A stretch of DNA of 64,000 bases. Source: Uranotaenia lowii. Its lineage: Eukaryota; Arthropoda; Insecta; Diptera; Culicidae. The position numbers were made by a program, and so were the translations under genes. Shown piece after piece: positions 47,678 to 58,854 of this stretch (the stretch's first letter is position 1; every line of letters starts with the position of its first letter). The notes beneath the pieces were generated by a model. That model saw nothing but the letters and a program-made list of their open reading frames with translations. It was not told the origin of the DNA and searched no databases. The DNA is taken from contig NC_073693.1 of NCBI RefSeq assembly GCF_029784155.1, positions 115,196,683 through 115,260,682 of the forward strand, read 5' to 3'.

Positions 47678-48027
47678 GGATCCGAAAAGTACTGCATTGC
47701 GATGACAGCTTTTTCTTCGCCGAACAAACTGTCTCGGTTTTCCTTGCCTCTCGGTTCGCTGCTGTACCGTCGGTGACGAATCAAAACGCTTCGGCTAACG
47801 TCGCACACGTTCGGGAACGAAGACTGTATCTGAACAATCGGCTCAAAGCTTGCGCTGCCGAAAATGTTGTGCTTTAAGCTGTAGCGAACCGAACCGACAG
47901 TTCGATTTTCATTCTTTCATGCCCCCTGTTTCGCAAATAATTTCATCCTAACTGTCGGCTGTAGAGCGTGACAGTTTTGCGCAGGACTGTCACGCGCGAC
48001 TGTCATGCCCATACCGTATCCATGCCC
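47678..48027. other. GC-richer non-coding stretch of the outer inverted structure
   Basis: Repeated ACTGTC/GACAGT, TCGGTTCG and CGAACGA phrases. A similar stretch at 51270-51700 (on the opposite strand) has GTGACAGTTTT and CGTCGCACAC. No frame with a domain was found. Likely the subterminal part of a large inverted-repeat element. Confidence 0.4.
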
Positions 48028-48113
48028 GGTCGTACGTATGCTGCTGATGCTGCTGCTCGGTTCGAATAGATCGAACGAGCAATCTATTCCAACCGAGCAG
48101 CAGCATACGACCG
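48028..48113. repeat. Imperfect hairpin, GGTCGTA..TGCTGCTGCTCGGTT
   Basis: GGTCGTACGTATGCTGCTGA..GGTTCGAATAGAT pairs with ATCTATTCCAACCGAGCAGC..ATACGACC. The left arm carries an extra ~13 bases (a TGCTGCTGA duplication). Confidence 0.65.
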
Positions 48114-48629
48114 AGGCGTAACGCGATGTGTGGTGTCGATGAAGGTTATGCGAAAATTGTTATAATAATTACCTTCGATAAAAAAAAACTTAAAAAGACA
48201 TGAATTCAATCGCACAATTTAATACTTTTTTATTATTTTATTTTTATTTTTTATTTAGAATCATAGCCTTAGAAATTATTTACTCACGGGAGAAGTGGGT
48301 TGGGATGGAACACATTTTTTGTGTCGATTCGAAGGGAAACTTGGCCGTTATAATTTTTCTCTAGGATTTGTTTGAGTATTAAAACAATTAAAAAAAAAAT
48401 GAGAAATCGAATTAAAAAAAAACTAATATAAAAGGTAAGTGATGGGAACCATGAAACATAAAATAAATACTCGTAGAAACAACACTGGGTGACAGCCAAA
48501 AAATAGTCTGGGGTTTCTCAGCTGATTTAGACTAATTTTTGTGTCCTGAGTTAGAATATCACATTGATTTTGCTGTATCAGGTCAACTTTTTGAGATACA
48601 GCCATATGGCTATATACGCTTCAATATGC

Positions 48630-48631
48630 TA

Positions 48632-48673
<42 letters not shown>

Positions 48674-48675
48674 GT
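48630..48675. repeat. TAA trinucleotide microsatellite
   Basis: About fourteen consecutive AAT/TAA units with one T-to-G change at the 3' side. Confidence 0.95.
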
Positions 48676-48819
48676 AATGACCTGATTGAACAAAACCATG
48701 GTCATTTTCGGACTCAGGGCGTCAATATTAGTCTAATTCAGTTGAAAAACCCTGGACTATTTTCAAAAAATCTTTTTTTGTTACTCAGTGTAATCATTTT
48801 GGGGTGAATATCTCGAATT

Positions 48820-49270
48820 GAGATCTTGTACTGAATCTTAATCTGGAATTTGAACCTGAAACATAAATCTAAGCCTGAAACCTTCAACTAGAAATCTGAA
48901 TGTAGAATTTTAATCTGAATTTGAATATAAAACCCTTCTCTGAAATCTGAATCTGAAACCTGATCTCAAAATTTGAACCTGGAATCTCAATATTGAATTT
49001 GAATAAGAATCTGAAATCTCAATCTTTAATAGGAATCTGAAATCTGAATCTCAAACTTGAAACTCAAATCTGAATCTGAAATCAGAATTTGAAATCTGAA
49101 TCTGAATCGTAAATCCGAATCTGAAATTGGAACATGAAATCTCAATCTGAAATACGAATCTTACATCTAAATGCGAAATCTGAATCTGGAATCTGAATCT
49201 GAAATCTGTATCTGAAATCTGATTCTGAAATCTGATTCTTAAGATAAGTTAACCACCGCTAATTAATTTT
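48820..49270. repeat. Degenerate edge of the 13-bp satellite
   Basis: AATCTGAAATCTG-like phrases with many substitutions and length changes, becoming more regular toward 49200. Confidence 0.8.
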
Positions 49271-49475
49271 GTAAATTTATTTTTCGGCATATCGGTGAAA
49301 AGTAGTTATGAAATTGATAAAGATGGATAGAGAAGTGAGAAGAAAATTTACAGATGTTCCTCGCAAAAATGCTCTTTCGCTCTTTTCAACATCTGTAAAT
49401 TTTCTTCTCACTTCTCTATCCATCTTTATCAATTTCATAACTACTTTTCACCGATATGCCGAAAAATAAATTTAC
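49271..49475. repeat. Perfect 88-bp inverted repeat, 29-nt loop
   Basis: Arms 49271-49358 (begins GTAAATTTATTTTTCGGCAT) and 49388-49475 (ends ATGCCGAAAAATAAATTTAC) are exact reverse complements by eye over 88 bases. The loop is at 49359-49387. It sits inside the 13-bp satellite, between a degenerate block and the pure block. No open frame or flanking duplication was found. Transcription would give a long perfect dsRNA hairpin. A very recent foldback insertion and an assembly artefact both remain possible. Confidence 0.9.
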
Positions 49476-50825
49476 GAAATCTGATTCTAAAATCTGAATC
49501 AGAATCTGAAATGTGAATCTGCATGAAATCCGATTCTGAAACCTTAATCTGAAATCTGAATCTGAAATCTGAATCTGAAATCTGAATCTGAAATCTGAAT
49601 CTGAAATCTGAATCTGAAATCTGAATCTGAAATCTGAATCTGAAATCTGAATCTGAAATCTGAATCTGAAATCTGAATCTGAAATCTGAATCTGAAATCT
49701 GAATCTGAAATCTGAATCTGAAATCTGAATCTGAAATCTGAATCTGAAATCTGAATCTGAAATCTGAATCTGAATTCTGAATCTGAAATCTGAATGTGAA
49801 ATCTGAATCTGAAATCTGAATCTGAAATCTGAATCTGAAATCTGAATCTGAAATCTGAATCTGAAATCTGAATCTGAAATCTGAATCTGAAATCTGAATC
49901 TGAAATATGAATCTGAAATCTGAATCTGAAATCTGAATCTGAAATCTGAATCTGAAATCTGAATCTGAAATCTGAATCTGAAATCTGAATCTGAAATCTG
50001 AATCTGAAATCTGAATCTGAAATCTGAATCTGAAATCTGAATCTGAAATCTGAATCTGAATTCTGAATCTGAAATCTGAATGTGAAATCTGAATCTGAAA
50101 TCTGAATCTGAAATCTGAATCTGAAATCTGAATCTGAAATCTGAATCTGAAATCTGAATCTGAAATCTGAATCTGAAATCTGAATCTGAAATATGAATCT
50201 GAAATCTGAATCTGAAATCTGAATCTGAAATCTGAATCTGAAATCTGAATCTGAAATCTGAATCTGAAATCTGAATCTGAAATCTGAATCTGAAATCTGA
50301 ATCTGAAATCTGAATCTGAAATCTGAATCTGAAATCTGAATCTGAAATCTGAATCTGAAATCTGAATCTGAAATCTGAATCTCAAATCTGAATCTGAAAT
50401 CTGAATCTGAAATCTGAATCTGAAATCTGAATCTGAAATCTGAATGTGAAATCTGAATCTGAAATCTGAATCTGAAATCTGAATCTGAAATCTGAATCTG
50501 AAATCTGAATCTGAAATCTGAATCTGAAATCTGAATCTGAAATCTGAATCTGAAATCTGAATTTGAAATCTGAATCTGAAATCTGAATCTGAAATCTGAA
50601 TCTGAAATCTGAATCTGAAATCTGAATCTGAAATCTGAATCTGAAATCTGAATCTGAAATCTGAATCTGAAATCTGAATCTGAAATCTGAATCTGAAATC
50701 TGAATCTGAAATCTGAATCTGAAATCTGAATCTGAAATCTGAATCTGAAATCTGAATCTGAAATCTGAATCTGAAATCTGAATCTGAAATCTGAATCTGA
50801 AATCTGAATCTGAAATCTGAATTAA
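49476..50825. repeat. 13-bp satellite, unit GAATCTGAAATCT
   Basis: About 1.35 kb of tandem 13-bp units, highly homogeneous. Rare variants are shared between blocks 286 bp (22 units) apart: GAATTCTGA at 49773 and 50059, GAATGTGAA at 49792 and 50078, GAAATATGA at 49902 and 50188. These show segmental amplification. The 314-codon minus-strand frame (a repeat of FRFQIQISDSD-type peptide) is a by-product of the 39-bp triple period. Confidence 0.95.
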
Positions 50826-51255
50826 AATCTGAATCTGAAATCAGAATCTGAAATCTTAATCTGGAATCTGAATCTGAAATCTGAATCGGAAATCTGAATC
50901 CGAAATCTGAATCTAAAATTTGAATCTGAATTCTGAATCTAAAATTTCAATCTTTAATCTAAATTTGAAATCTGAATTTGTATCTGATTCTGAAATCTGA
51001 AATCTGAATCTGAATCTAAAATCTGAATCTGAAATCTGAAATCTGAATCTCATATTTGATCCCTAAATTTAAATCTGAAATCTGAGTCTGTAATCTGAAT
51101 TTGAAAGTTGAATCCGAAATTTAAATCCTAAACCTGAATCTGAAATCCGAATAGAAATCTAAAATCTTGATCTAAAGTATGAATCTGAAATCCGAATTTG
51201 TATCTGAAATCTGAAATCTCATATTCAATTTGAAATCTGAAATCTTGAACTTTAT
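50826..51255. repeat. Degenerate right edge of the 13-bp satellite
   Basis: The same unit with growing divergence and indels, fading into unique DNA near 51255. Confidence 0.85.
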
Positions 51256-51770
51256 TATTCATAAACGACATCCAATTTCAGGCTGGAAAACAACACGCAT
51301 CAATGCGTGTCGACCAACAAATAACGTAAGGATAGCCAGCCGCAGTAGCTAGCTTGAGCTTCAAGCAGAAGTTCGTTAATTCTAAATTGACTCGACCCGA
51401 GCGTGAGCCGATGATGATCCAATGCGAATCTCGGCTACAGTCGGACATAATTAGCAGTACTGTCATGCGACGTTTAACGCATTGAAAACTGTCACGAAGA
51501 TTTTCCCAAAACTGTCACGGAGCTTTAAAGGCTATCATATCCACGAGCAAACTTTCGCATGAGGTAAACCAAAGCGTCGTTGTACATCACACGACCGCGC
51601 CTTTCAAAACTGTCGGGGAAGAAATATTCGGAAAGCTTTCACCGAGGTGGGTGTGCGACGTTCGCAAGAATACTGTCGTTCGGCAGTACTTTTCGGAAGC
51701 CTGTTGTAGACTTTGATTTATTTTTGACGCTTTCTGCTTATGAAGCATGATAGAAGGAGCAAACGTTCTG
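51256..51770. other. Right part of the outer inverted structure
   Basis: Contains ACTGTCACG phrases and ends with GGCAGTACTTTTCGGAAGCC (51682-51701) and GTAGACTTTGATTTATTT, mirrored at 47677-47695 and 46885-46900. No gene is recognised; the 62-codon minus-strand frame at 51278-51466 has no motif. Confidence 0.45.
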
Positions 51771-53458
51771 AAGACACTTTAGTGCTAAACTATTTGACAT
51801 AGGCGCTAGGAAAGAAGTTCCTTCACCCTGTCGAACCACTGTGCGACGGTAGGTGACTTTTAGCCTAAGAATTGAATGAAATTTGGTTCTGAGAGTCATT
51901 TCAGTATAGTACAGAAAACAGTCTAGCCCATGAAACTAGTGTACAATTTCCAAGGATCGTTTTGAATCAATTTTTGTTTGTTGGCTGGGCCATCAGATGT
52001 CTCCAAACACACCAAAGAGAACTGTCAAAACCAAACTGCGAAAAAAAAATTTTTTTTGGTCAGTTTTAAACAGGCCGTATGAAGTGTTTGGTATGGTTCA
52101 AGAAAATTGCTGTTAATGTTTTGTAACAGTTTTGTCCGGTTGTGTAATGGAAAAATATAAAAGTTAAAGCTAGAAGTGTTAAATTTTAAGCAATGGGATG
52201 CAAAAGTAATACTTGAAAGTTACCTTTGAGATATCTAGCACAGTTCTGATGGGTAAGACTGACCGTCAGCAATGTACCTAACTGGATATAGCCGATTCGT
52301 CCTCTGACGATAACCTGAACGGTGCAAAAACTTATTGTAAAACTGTTAGTTGTTTCGACTGCTTCGGTAGTGGAATGAATACTTACTTGACTTGACTTTT
52401 TCAGTAAGTGAAACAACTTTTTTTTATTTTATTTTTGAATTTACGTAACAACTGGTAATGGGTGAAGAAAAGTAACCCGAAAATTTGTGTAAATGTGGAA
52501 AAAAATGTTTTACTCACCGACAAAACTCAAAAGTAAAAACCGTATAAAATAAGAGAAGTGAAATTCTCTCCAGTCAAAAGTAACTCTTATTGCATTTATC
52601 TAGCAATAAATTGAGCCCGACTATTTTAAAGCGGCATAACTTTAATTATTTATTATTGAGTTCATATACGATTACATCTTTTCAAAAACTTACTACTTGA
52701 GAATTGAATTTGTAACTTTTGAACGGCGCAATAGATGGCACTGTTTCAAGTCAATTTCAACGGATTTATTGGATATCAGCATTTGAAAGCATCAACACTT
52801 TTTTGAAAATTTTTTGTTCGACCTTGTACGTCTTTTCTTTTTGATAAGAGTTACTTCTAACTCAGAAAAAAAACACTTTCTTCATTTTTACACTACTAAG
52901 GCAGTCAAAATAACTAACAGCCTTCGAATAAGTTTTCGCACTTTATGAACAGTTATCGAAATCAGAGCCTTTTCCAGTCAAATAGGAACATTCTTGACGA
53001 TCAGTCTCACCCAACTGTACTGATTCTAGACATCTTAAAGCGGGGTTTGGCAAAAATACCGTCACTTCAAGAGAAACAACAAGGCTTTGCCACGAACGAT
53101 CATTCTTCTATATAGACCTTTGATGATGGCAACGCCATCTTAACGGTTCCTGCAACAAAATTTATGCGTCTAGCCATGGTAACCAATGTGTGTCTTGGAA
53201 AAACAAATCAGCTTTAAAAGTATATCTGTTGGAAGTAAGTACTGCAGAGCCATCTACAATACTTTAAATAGTGAAAATATATTTTGGTTGAGTTTTACAC
53301 GAATTATTAACCATAAACTGCTAACAGGAAAACACTTGATTTGAATTTGAATTAAACCGAAACTTAGCTTTTCTTATTTTACTCTGTTAGAGAAGAAAAT
53401 CATCTATTATGCTCATGAAAACAAGCTTGTTGAAATTGATACCAACAGTGTGAATACG
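51771..53458. other. Non-coding AT-rich DNA, nothing recognised
   Basis: No element ends or coding motifs. A minus-strand frame of 76 codons (52186-52416) has no recognisable features. Confidence 0.4.
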
Positions 53459-54866
53459 AACAACGGTTGCTTTTTTTATAATTCTTTATTTGAAACGGCT
53501 CATACGTTTAAGTTTTAAGGAGCCACACTCGTTTTTTGTTTTTCACAATCATTTTCTTAGTCTAGCACTTTTTTTTAAAGAAAAAAGAAGATAGAAAGGG
53601 AAATATGAAAATAAAATAGGGTTATAGACGGAGATCGATAGCTTTTAGATAGAAGTAGATTTCGAACATGTAGTCCAAATCTAGCACAGCTAGCACGTCT
53701 CTCACTGGAACGTTAGGTGGTTTTCCTCGGGCCCGAAGGGAATCTATGAAAGTCGTTCTGGCGACAAGATGGACCTCACACGACCAAACAATATGCTCGA
53801 TGTCGTGATAACCTTGGCCGCAACTGCACAAATTGCTGCCAGCAATACCCAAACGAAAGAGTACCGCGTCTAAGGGATAATGATTGGACATGAGACGGGA
53901 AAATATACGAATAAAATCCCGACTCAGGTCCAACCTATTAAACCAGGGTTTGAGGCTTACCTTTGGGATAATCGAGTGAAGCCACCGACCCAACTCATCC
54001 TCGTCCCATTTGCGCTGCCAGTTGACAAGAGAGTTTCTTCGAACCAAAAAGTAAAATTCGTTGAAGACGATTTCACGCTGAAACGTGTCGCCTTCCATTG
54101 CCCCCACCTTTGCTAGCGAGTCTGCTCTCTCATTGCCCACTATCGAACAATGTGAGGGGACCCAAACAAAGGTGACGACAAAGCATCGACTTGATAAAGC
54201 ACTCAAAACATCCCGTATCTTCCCGAGGAAATACGGTGAGTGCTTTCCTGGTCTTATCGAACGGATAGCTTCAACAGAGCTGAGACTGTCAGTTACAATA
54301 TAGTAATGTTCAACGGGTCGTGAGGCTACATTTTCTAGAGCCCAATAAATCGCTGCTAACTCCGCAATGTATACTGAGCATGGAGATTGAAGACAGTACG
54401 AAGCACTAGTAATCTGGTTGAACACTCCAAATCCCGTTGATTCTTCGATAAGGGACCCGTCGGTAAAGTACATTTTGTCAGCATCGACGTGTCTATATTT
54501 AGCATCGAAAATTCTTGGAATCATAAGTGGACGATGCGAATCAGGGATTCCACGAATTTCTTGCTGCATAGACAAATCAAACTGGACAGAAGAGTTGTCG
54601 TAGTTTGGGATGTAAACACGAGTTGGAGAATACAAAGAAGGATTTACCTGCATGGACATGAAGACATGGTATATAGACATAAATCTGGTTTGAAGATTTT
54701 GCTCAAGTAGCCTTTCAAAATTAGCGATCACCAATGGATTCATGACCTCACATCTGGTGAGGAACCGGAGTGATAATAAGCTGAATCGATCTTTTAATGG
54801 GAGTATGCCTGCCAAAACTTCAAGGCTCATGTTATGCGTTGAGGGCATGCAACTAACAACGGTTGC
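53459..54866 (-). mobile_element. 5'-truncated I-type LINE with target duplication
   Basis: The body (53471-54854) lies between AACAACGGTTGC at 53459-53470 and the same 12 bases at 54855-54866 (15 if the following TTT is counted). The 3' end, at the low-coordinate side, has a 3' UTR and an A-rich tail (T-run on the plus strand at 53471). Only the last ~1.38 kb of the element is present. The coding part is still open, which together with the exact duplication marks a recent insertion. Confidence 0.9.
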
Positions 54867-54929
54867 TTTGATAATTTTGTATGTTATTTGACGTTGACGT
54901 TGTTGAATATTCAAACCATTGACCCCCAT
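53622..54929 (-). CDS. LINE ORF2 C-terminus with RNase H, open, fused to 25 host-derived codons
   Basis: 435 codons, no stops. Residues 1-25 come from DNA outside the target duplication, so they are flank read through by chance. The element part starts near residue 26 (SCMPSTHNMSLEVLAGILPL), the region after the RT thumb. RNase H follows, with FTDGSLIEESTGFGVF (Asp, about 155), AELAAIYWALE (Glu), IVTDSLSSVEAI (Asp) and WVPSHCSIVGNERADSLAK (His/Asp). All four catalytic-type residues are visible. The C-terminal cysteine/histidine cluster CSCGQGYHDIEHIVWSCEV is a zinc-finger-like motif. No RT is present, so it cannot retrotranspose. If translated it could give an RNase H protein, but no promoter or splice site is evident. 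Confidence 0.8.
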   Translation of the reverse strand: MGVNGLNIQQRQRQITYKIIKATVVSCMPSTHNMSLEVLAGILPLKDRFSLLSLRFLTRCEVMNPLVIANFERLLEQNLQTRFMSIYHVFMSMQVNPSLYSPTRVYIPNYDNSSVQFDLSMQQEIRGIPDSHRPLMIPRIFDAKYRHVDADKMYFTDGSLIEESTGFGVFNQITSASYCLQSPCSVYIAELAAIYWALENVASRPVEHYYIVTDSLSSVEAIRSIRPGKHSPYFLGKIRDVLSALSSRCFVVTFVWVPSHCSIVGNERADSLAKVGAMEGDTFQREIVFNEFYFLVRRNSLVNWQRKWDEDELGRWLHSIIPKVSLKPWFNRLDLSRDFIRIFSRLMSNHYPLDAVLFRLGIAGSNLCSCGQGYHDIEHIVWSCEVHLVARTTFIDSLRARGKPPNVPVRDVLAVLDLDYMFEIYFYLKAIDLRL

Positions 54930-55383
54930 GGAGGCTGTACAAGCTATTTTAGTCGCCTGTTATGATGCCTCTCAGAAGGGAGCAGCACTGAACGTATAGA
55001 GAGAATTTTCGATATGTTACATGGGTGTGGGTTTGGTCACGTATCTTATTTGAGGAAATAGCGAAGTTTTAAGAACAAAATTCACTATCCCGGTTTTCTT
55101 CAAAAATGCCATTCAACCTGCTCAAAACTGACTGAAACTTTGTTATTGTCTCTCAATTTTGTTAGTTCTTTTTTATGTATGTAGAGACATCTGGTGGTCC
55201 TGCCAAAAAAGAAAAGTTAGTTCAAGAAGGTCGTTGAAATTTTTACACAAGTTTTGTGGGCTAGCTTGATCGTCTTTTCTCTGTGATATAACCATACATT
55301 GACAAAATACAGATAGCTGAAAAAGTGCGGAGTTTGGTTTTAGCAATAAATGAATACTCTAGCAAGAAAAGATTCACTAACAC
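54867..55383. other. Non-coding DNA between LINE and small inverted-repeat element
   Basis: Nothing recognised beyond the 75 bp that extend the LINE frame. Confidence 0.4.
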
Positions 55384-55868
55384 TAAGGTTGCCAAAATTT
55401 TTTCAGCACATATCCGGGCCGGCCAAATCCGGGCTATTTTATCAAAAAACCTGGTAAAACCCGGACATTTGATTTCGAAATTGTCGACCAAACATCCGAA
55501 CAATATCCGGGCAAGTTTGATCAAATCCCATGAATAACTCAACAAAAATAAAAAAACCTGTAAACATTGTTTTTTTTTCATCAAAACTTATCAACTGATA
55601 TTAAATCGTACTTAAGGCTTCCCAAAAACCTTTTATGATTATTTTTTTGAAACATGCTAGAAAAATTTCGTTTTGGACGGAAAACACACAAATTTTTACA
55701 ACACAATTTGTTTTTTTTGTATGGTTCAGCAAATAAAGTGTAAATGTTCTGGCAAAATCTGGGTTTTTTAAATGAAATCCTGGCAACCGGGCCGGACTGG
55801 ACTTTTCCCAAATTTTGAATTAAATATCCGAGCAAACCTGGATGAAACCGGACAATCTGGCAACCTTA
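55384..55868. mobile_element. Complete AAGGTTGCCA inverted-repeat element (MITE-like)
   Basis: TAAGGTTGCCA at 55384-55394 mirrors TGGCAACCTTA at 55858-55868. Inside, repeated phrases (ATCCGGGCCGG, AATCCGGGC, ACCTGGTAAAACCCGGAC, CCGGGCCGGACTGG) lie near both ends and extend the inverted symmetry. The 485-bp interior has no transposase. A partial relative is at 20992. Short terminal TA suggests a TA target. Confidence 0.75.
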
Positions 55869-58469
55869 ATGACACGGGTCAGGTAAATATCAATATCCAT
55901 TTACCAATACTTTCTTGAAATATGCCTGTTCATTTAGAAATAAACGCAAAAAAAGTAATCCATAATATGAATGTAAGAAAGTCAAAATGCAATTTTCTCG
56001 GGTTGTACCAGATGAAAATAAATAGTGAAAAATCATCCTCATGAAATTCAGTAAATGTTGTTCAACAAAACCAAACTAGAGATTTGTTTTTAGTCAGGGG
56101 TATCAATATGTTGGACTTGGTTGAATCCTAGACAAACCGTTCTTAGCTCTCATTCATTCAGACAGGCTTTTCTCTTATTTATTCATGTGTGTTATGTAAT
56201 TCTTTCGACACCTAATATTAAGATAATTGTATTTGAAATTACGGGTCGTATCAATCATAGTATGTAAAATGGCACAAAATTTTTCAAAATTTGAATATAT
56301 TTTCATCTTGGAATTAATCAAACATTTTGTACCCCTCTTGTCTTATGATCTTGTTTGGGGTTTCTTGGATCTTGATGCATAAATTCTTGTGAACCATTCG
56401 CAAATTTTACTTCATGTTAACAGCAACGACTATCCCGAATGTGGTTGACGTTTTTCCACAGAAGAGGGGCCTCATCCTTAGGTTATAGCTACACAATTAA
56501 CTTTGTTTGATTTTTTTTTGTAGGAAATCACCTGGTGGTTTTGATTGGGAGGCTTCTGAGGGGCTGCCCTGCTCGATCTTCATGTTCCTCATGTGTTTTT
56601 TTTTTCTCGTCTAACAAAATTCTTTCCTGTACCAGTTTATGAGTTTTATATGTGTTGAGTGTTGTCCTGATTCGACACCAACAGATAACAGCTATAGGTG
56701 TGTGTTTGGTTTCTCGAGCTTAGATATTTTTTATGGGTAAAAATTACCGGTTGGTGTTGATCAGCTATCAATGAAACAGACTAGAAATTTTTCTCGATCT
56801 GCTACGAATGAGGGTTGGTTTTGTTTGCTATCATCTAGTTCTATTTGTAAGGGTAGGGTAGTTGAACGAAAAAAATGCTGTGGATTTTTTTTTAAATTGC
56901 GAACTTAAAAAAGAGAGAGAAAAATTTCCAGAACTTGCGTTTGCAACTTTGTTGTTTATTTTTTACTTCACATGATTTAGTTCCAGAGAAACATCACATC
57001 AAACACAAAGAAAACTTTCCAATGAACAACACACACGTGGGTGAATCTTGCACTAGATAAGTCTAAAAAGTACGGAAAAATGGGTACCAATCATTGCAAT
57101 GAAATAAACATTAAACATTAGTTTAGAGTGGAACAATTCAAACAATCAACACAAAGAAACACACCAATGGGGGGATGCATTGTCTAATGGTAGGTTTTTC
57201 TTTTTATTTTTTTTTTATTTATGGAGAATAAAAAGAGAATAAACTACTTTTTTTAACATGAACAGGACTGTCTAATTTAGAAACGTAAAATGCTAATCGT
57301 TTTTAGTAACTTATTGAAAGAAAGGCTTTAAAGAAACGAAACTGAGAAAAGAAAATTAAAACATTTGAAAAACAGAAACAAAAAAAATTTCGTTATCAGT
57401 GCATCGGAAGAAAGTTAAGTAGTGGGATCACATAGGAAGGGTTCCCAAAATATTTTTATTTAGATTTTCCCGACGGTAGACGATTTATTTTTTTGTCAAA
57501 AATATTTTCTCTTGAAAAGTAGGGAAACTTTAGCGCAGCAAGGAAAGTTCTATCGGCAGAAATCCGATCGAGGGGTTTCGCCCTTCTGGAGAGAGAAGCA
57601 CCCCGCTCGTTTTGAGTGGGAGGGACCAATAGTGGTCCCTCCTCCCCTAAACTGTGGCTGCTTCTCCCCGGATTTCGCGGTCGGATTTTTTTTTATCTTT
57701 TCATTAAATCGAGGATTCTACAGCACGCCTGCCGCCTGGTTATATCGCATTTGCCCATTCCGATTTTGTATATTGAACATACACAATAATATAATCAATT
57801 TATTTAAGAAAAAATGCAATATATTCACAACGTTTCTAGAAATGCAATATCGATATTAGATGGATGAAATGGTTATTAGTAAGAGTTTGATGAATGATTT
57901 CGTAGACAGTAGAGAGAAATCAAACCAGTGTACATAATGTTCAAAAAAAAAAAAAATAAAAATGCGAAAACTACAAGAAAATCAATAAAAAAATTAATTA
58001 AATGATTGATATCGGTGCTCACAGAACAGGAACCGTGTTTAAGTGGATCTGATAAGCAAACAGGTTATCAGATACAATCGATCAGCATATATGCTTTTTT
58101 CAGAAAAGATATAATGCCACTTTTCCTAAACATAACATCGATCTTAAAATAAAATTTGATTCATATCGAATTTGAGAACTGTGGCGAAAATGACGCATCC
58201 TTCACATTAGTTTGCTTTATACAAAGATAAATTAACAAGGGTGTATCCAACCTAGAATGTGAATTAACCTAAAACTATATTCATTTATGCGTATTTTTTT
58301 GAAAGTTAAACATGTTTCTGAGGAAAAACTTCAAATCTCCAGTTCCAGCTCATAGAAAAAAGATCCAGGAATTCGATAGCTTGTTTCTAAATTTAATTGA
58401 GAGCATAAACTTTTACGATAAGAGCGAAAACTCTTATCGTTAAATTACATTCAAAATTCTATATTCCAA
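55869..58469. other. AT-rich non-coding DNA
   Basis: A GC-richer island lies at 57520-57740 with a hairpin GGGAGGGACC-AATAGT-GGTCCCTCCTCCC (57619-57647, one bulge). The 115-codon plus-strand frame 57512-57859 covers it but shows no motif. Nothing else was recognised. Confidence 0.4.
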
Positions 58470-58835
58470 ATTTAGCAATAAGATTCAGAATTTAAAATTC
58501 TGAACTCAAATTCAGACTTCAGATTTGGAATTCAGATTTAGAACTCAGCTTCATAGTTCAGATTCAAAATTCAGATTAAAAATTCAGATTCAGAATTCAG
58601 ATTCAAAATTGAGATTCAGAATCTAGATTCAGAATTCAGATTCAAAATTCAGATTCAGAATTCAGAATCAGAACTCAGATTGAGGGCGAAAGTAGCTGGT
58701 TAATACCTCAATAAATCAAGCGTACAAAAAAAAAAAAAAAAATTCAGAACCAGAACTCAGATTAAGAATTCAGATTCAGAATCCAGAATCAAAATTCAGA
58801 TTTAAAATTCTGATTCAGAATTTGTATTAAGTATT
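58470..58835. repeat. Second, diverged 13-bp satellite (GATTCAGAATTCA)
   Basis: Tandem GATTCAGAATTCA/GATTCAAAATTCA units. The reverse complement, TGAATTCTGAATC, differs by one base from a rotation of the unit at 49476-50825 (TGAAATCTGAATC), so the two arrays are related and lie in opposite orientation. Interrupted near 58688-58740 by unique sequence ending in about 15 A. Confidence 0.85.
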
Positions 58836-58854
58836 CATTCAGATGCCGATTCCA

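Noticed and set aside
49441..50385. A 314-codon minus-strand frame with repeated DSDFRFRFQIQIS peptides
   Set aside because: Translation of the 13-bp satellite (39-bp coding period), not a gene.
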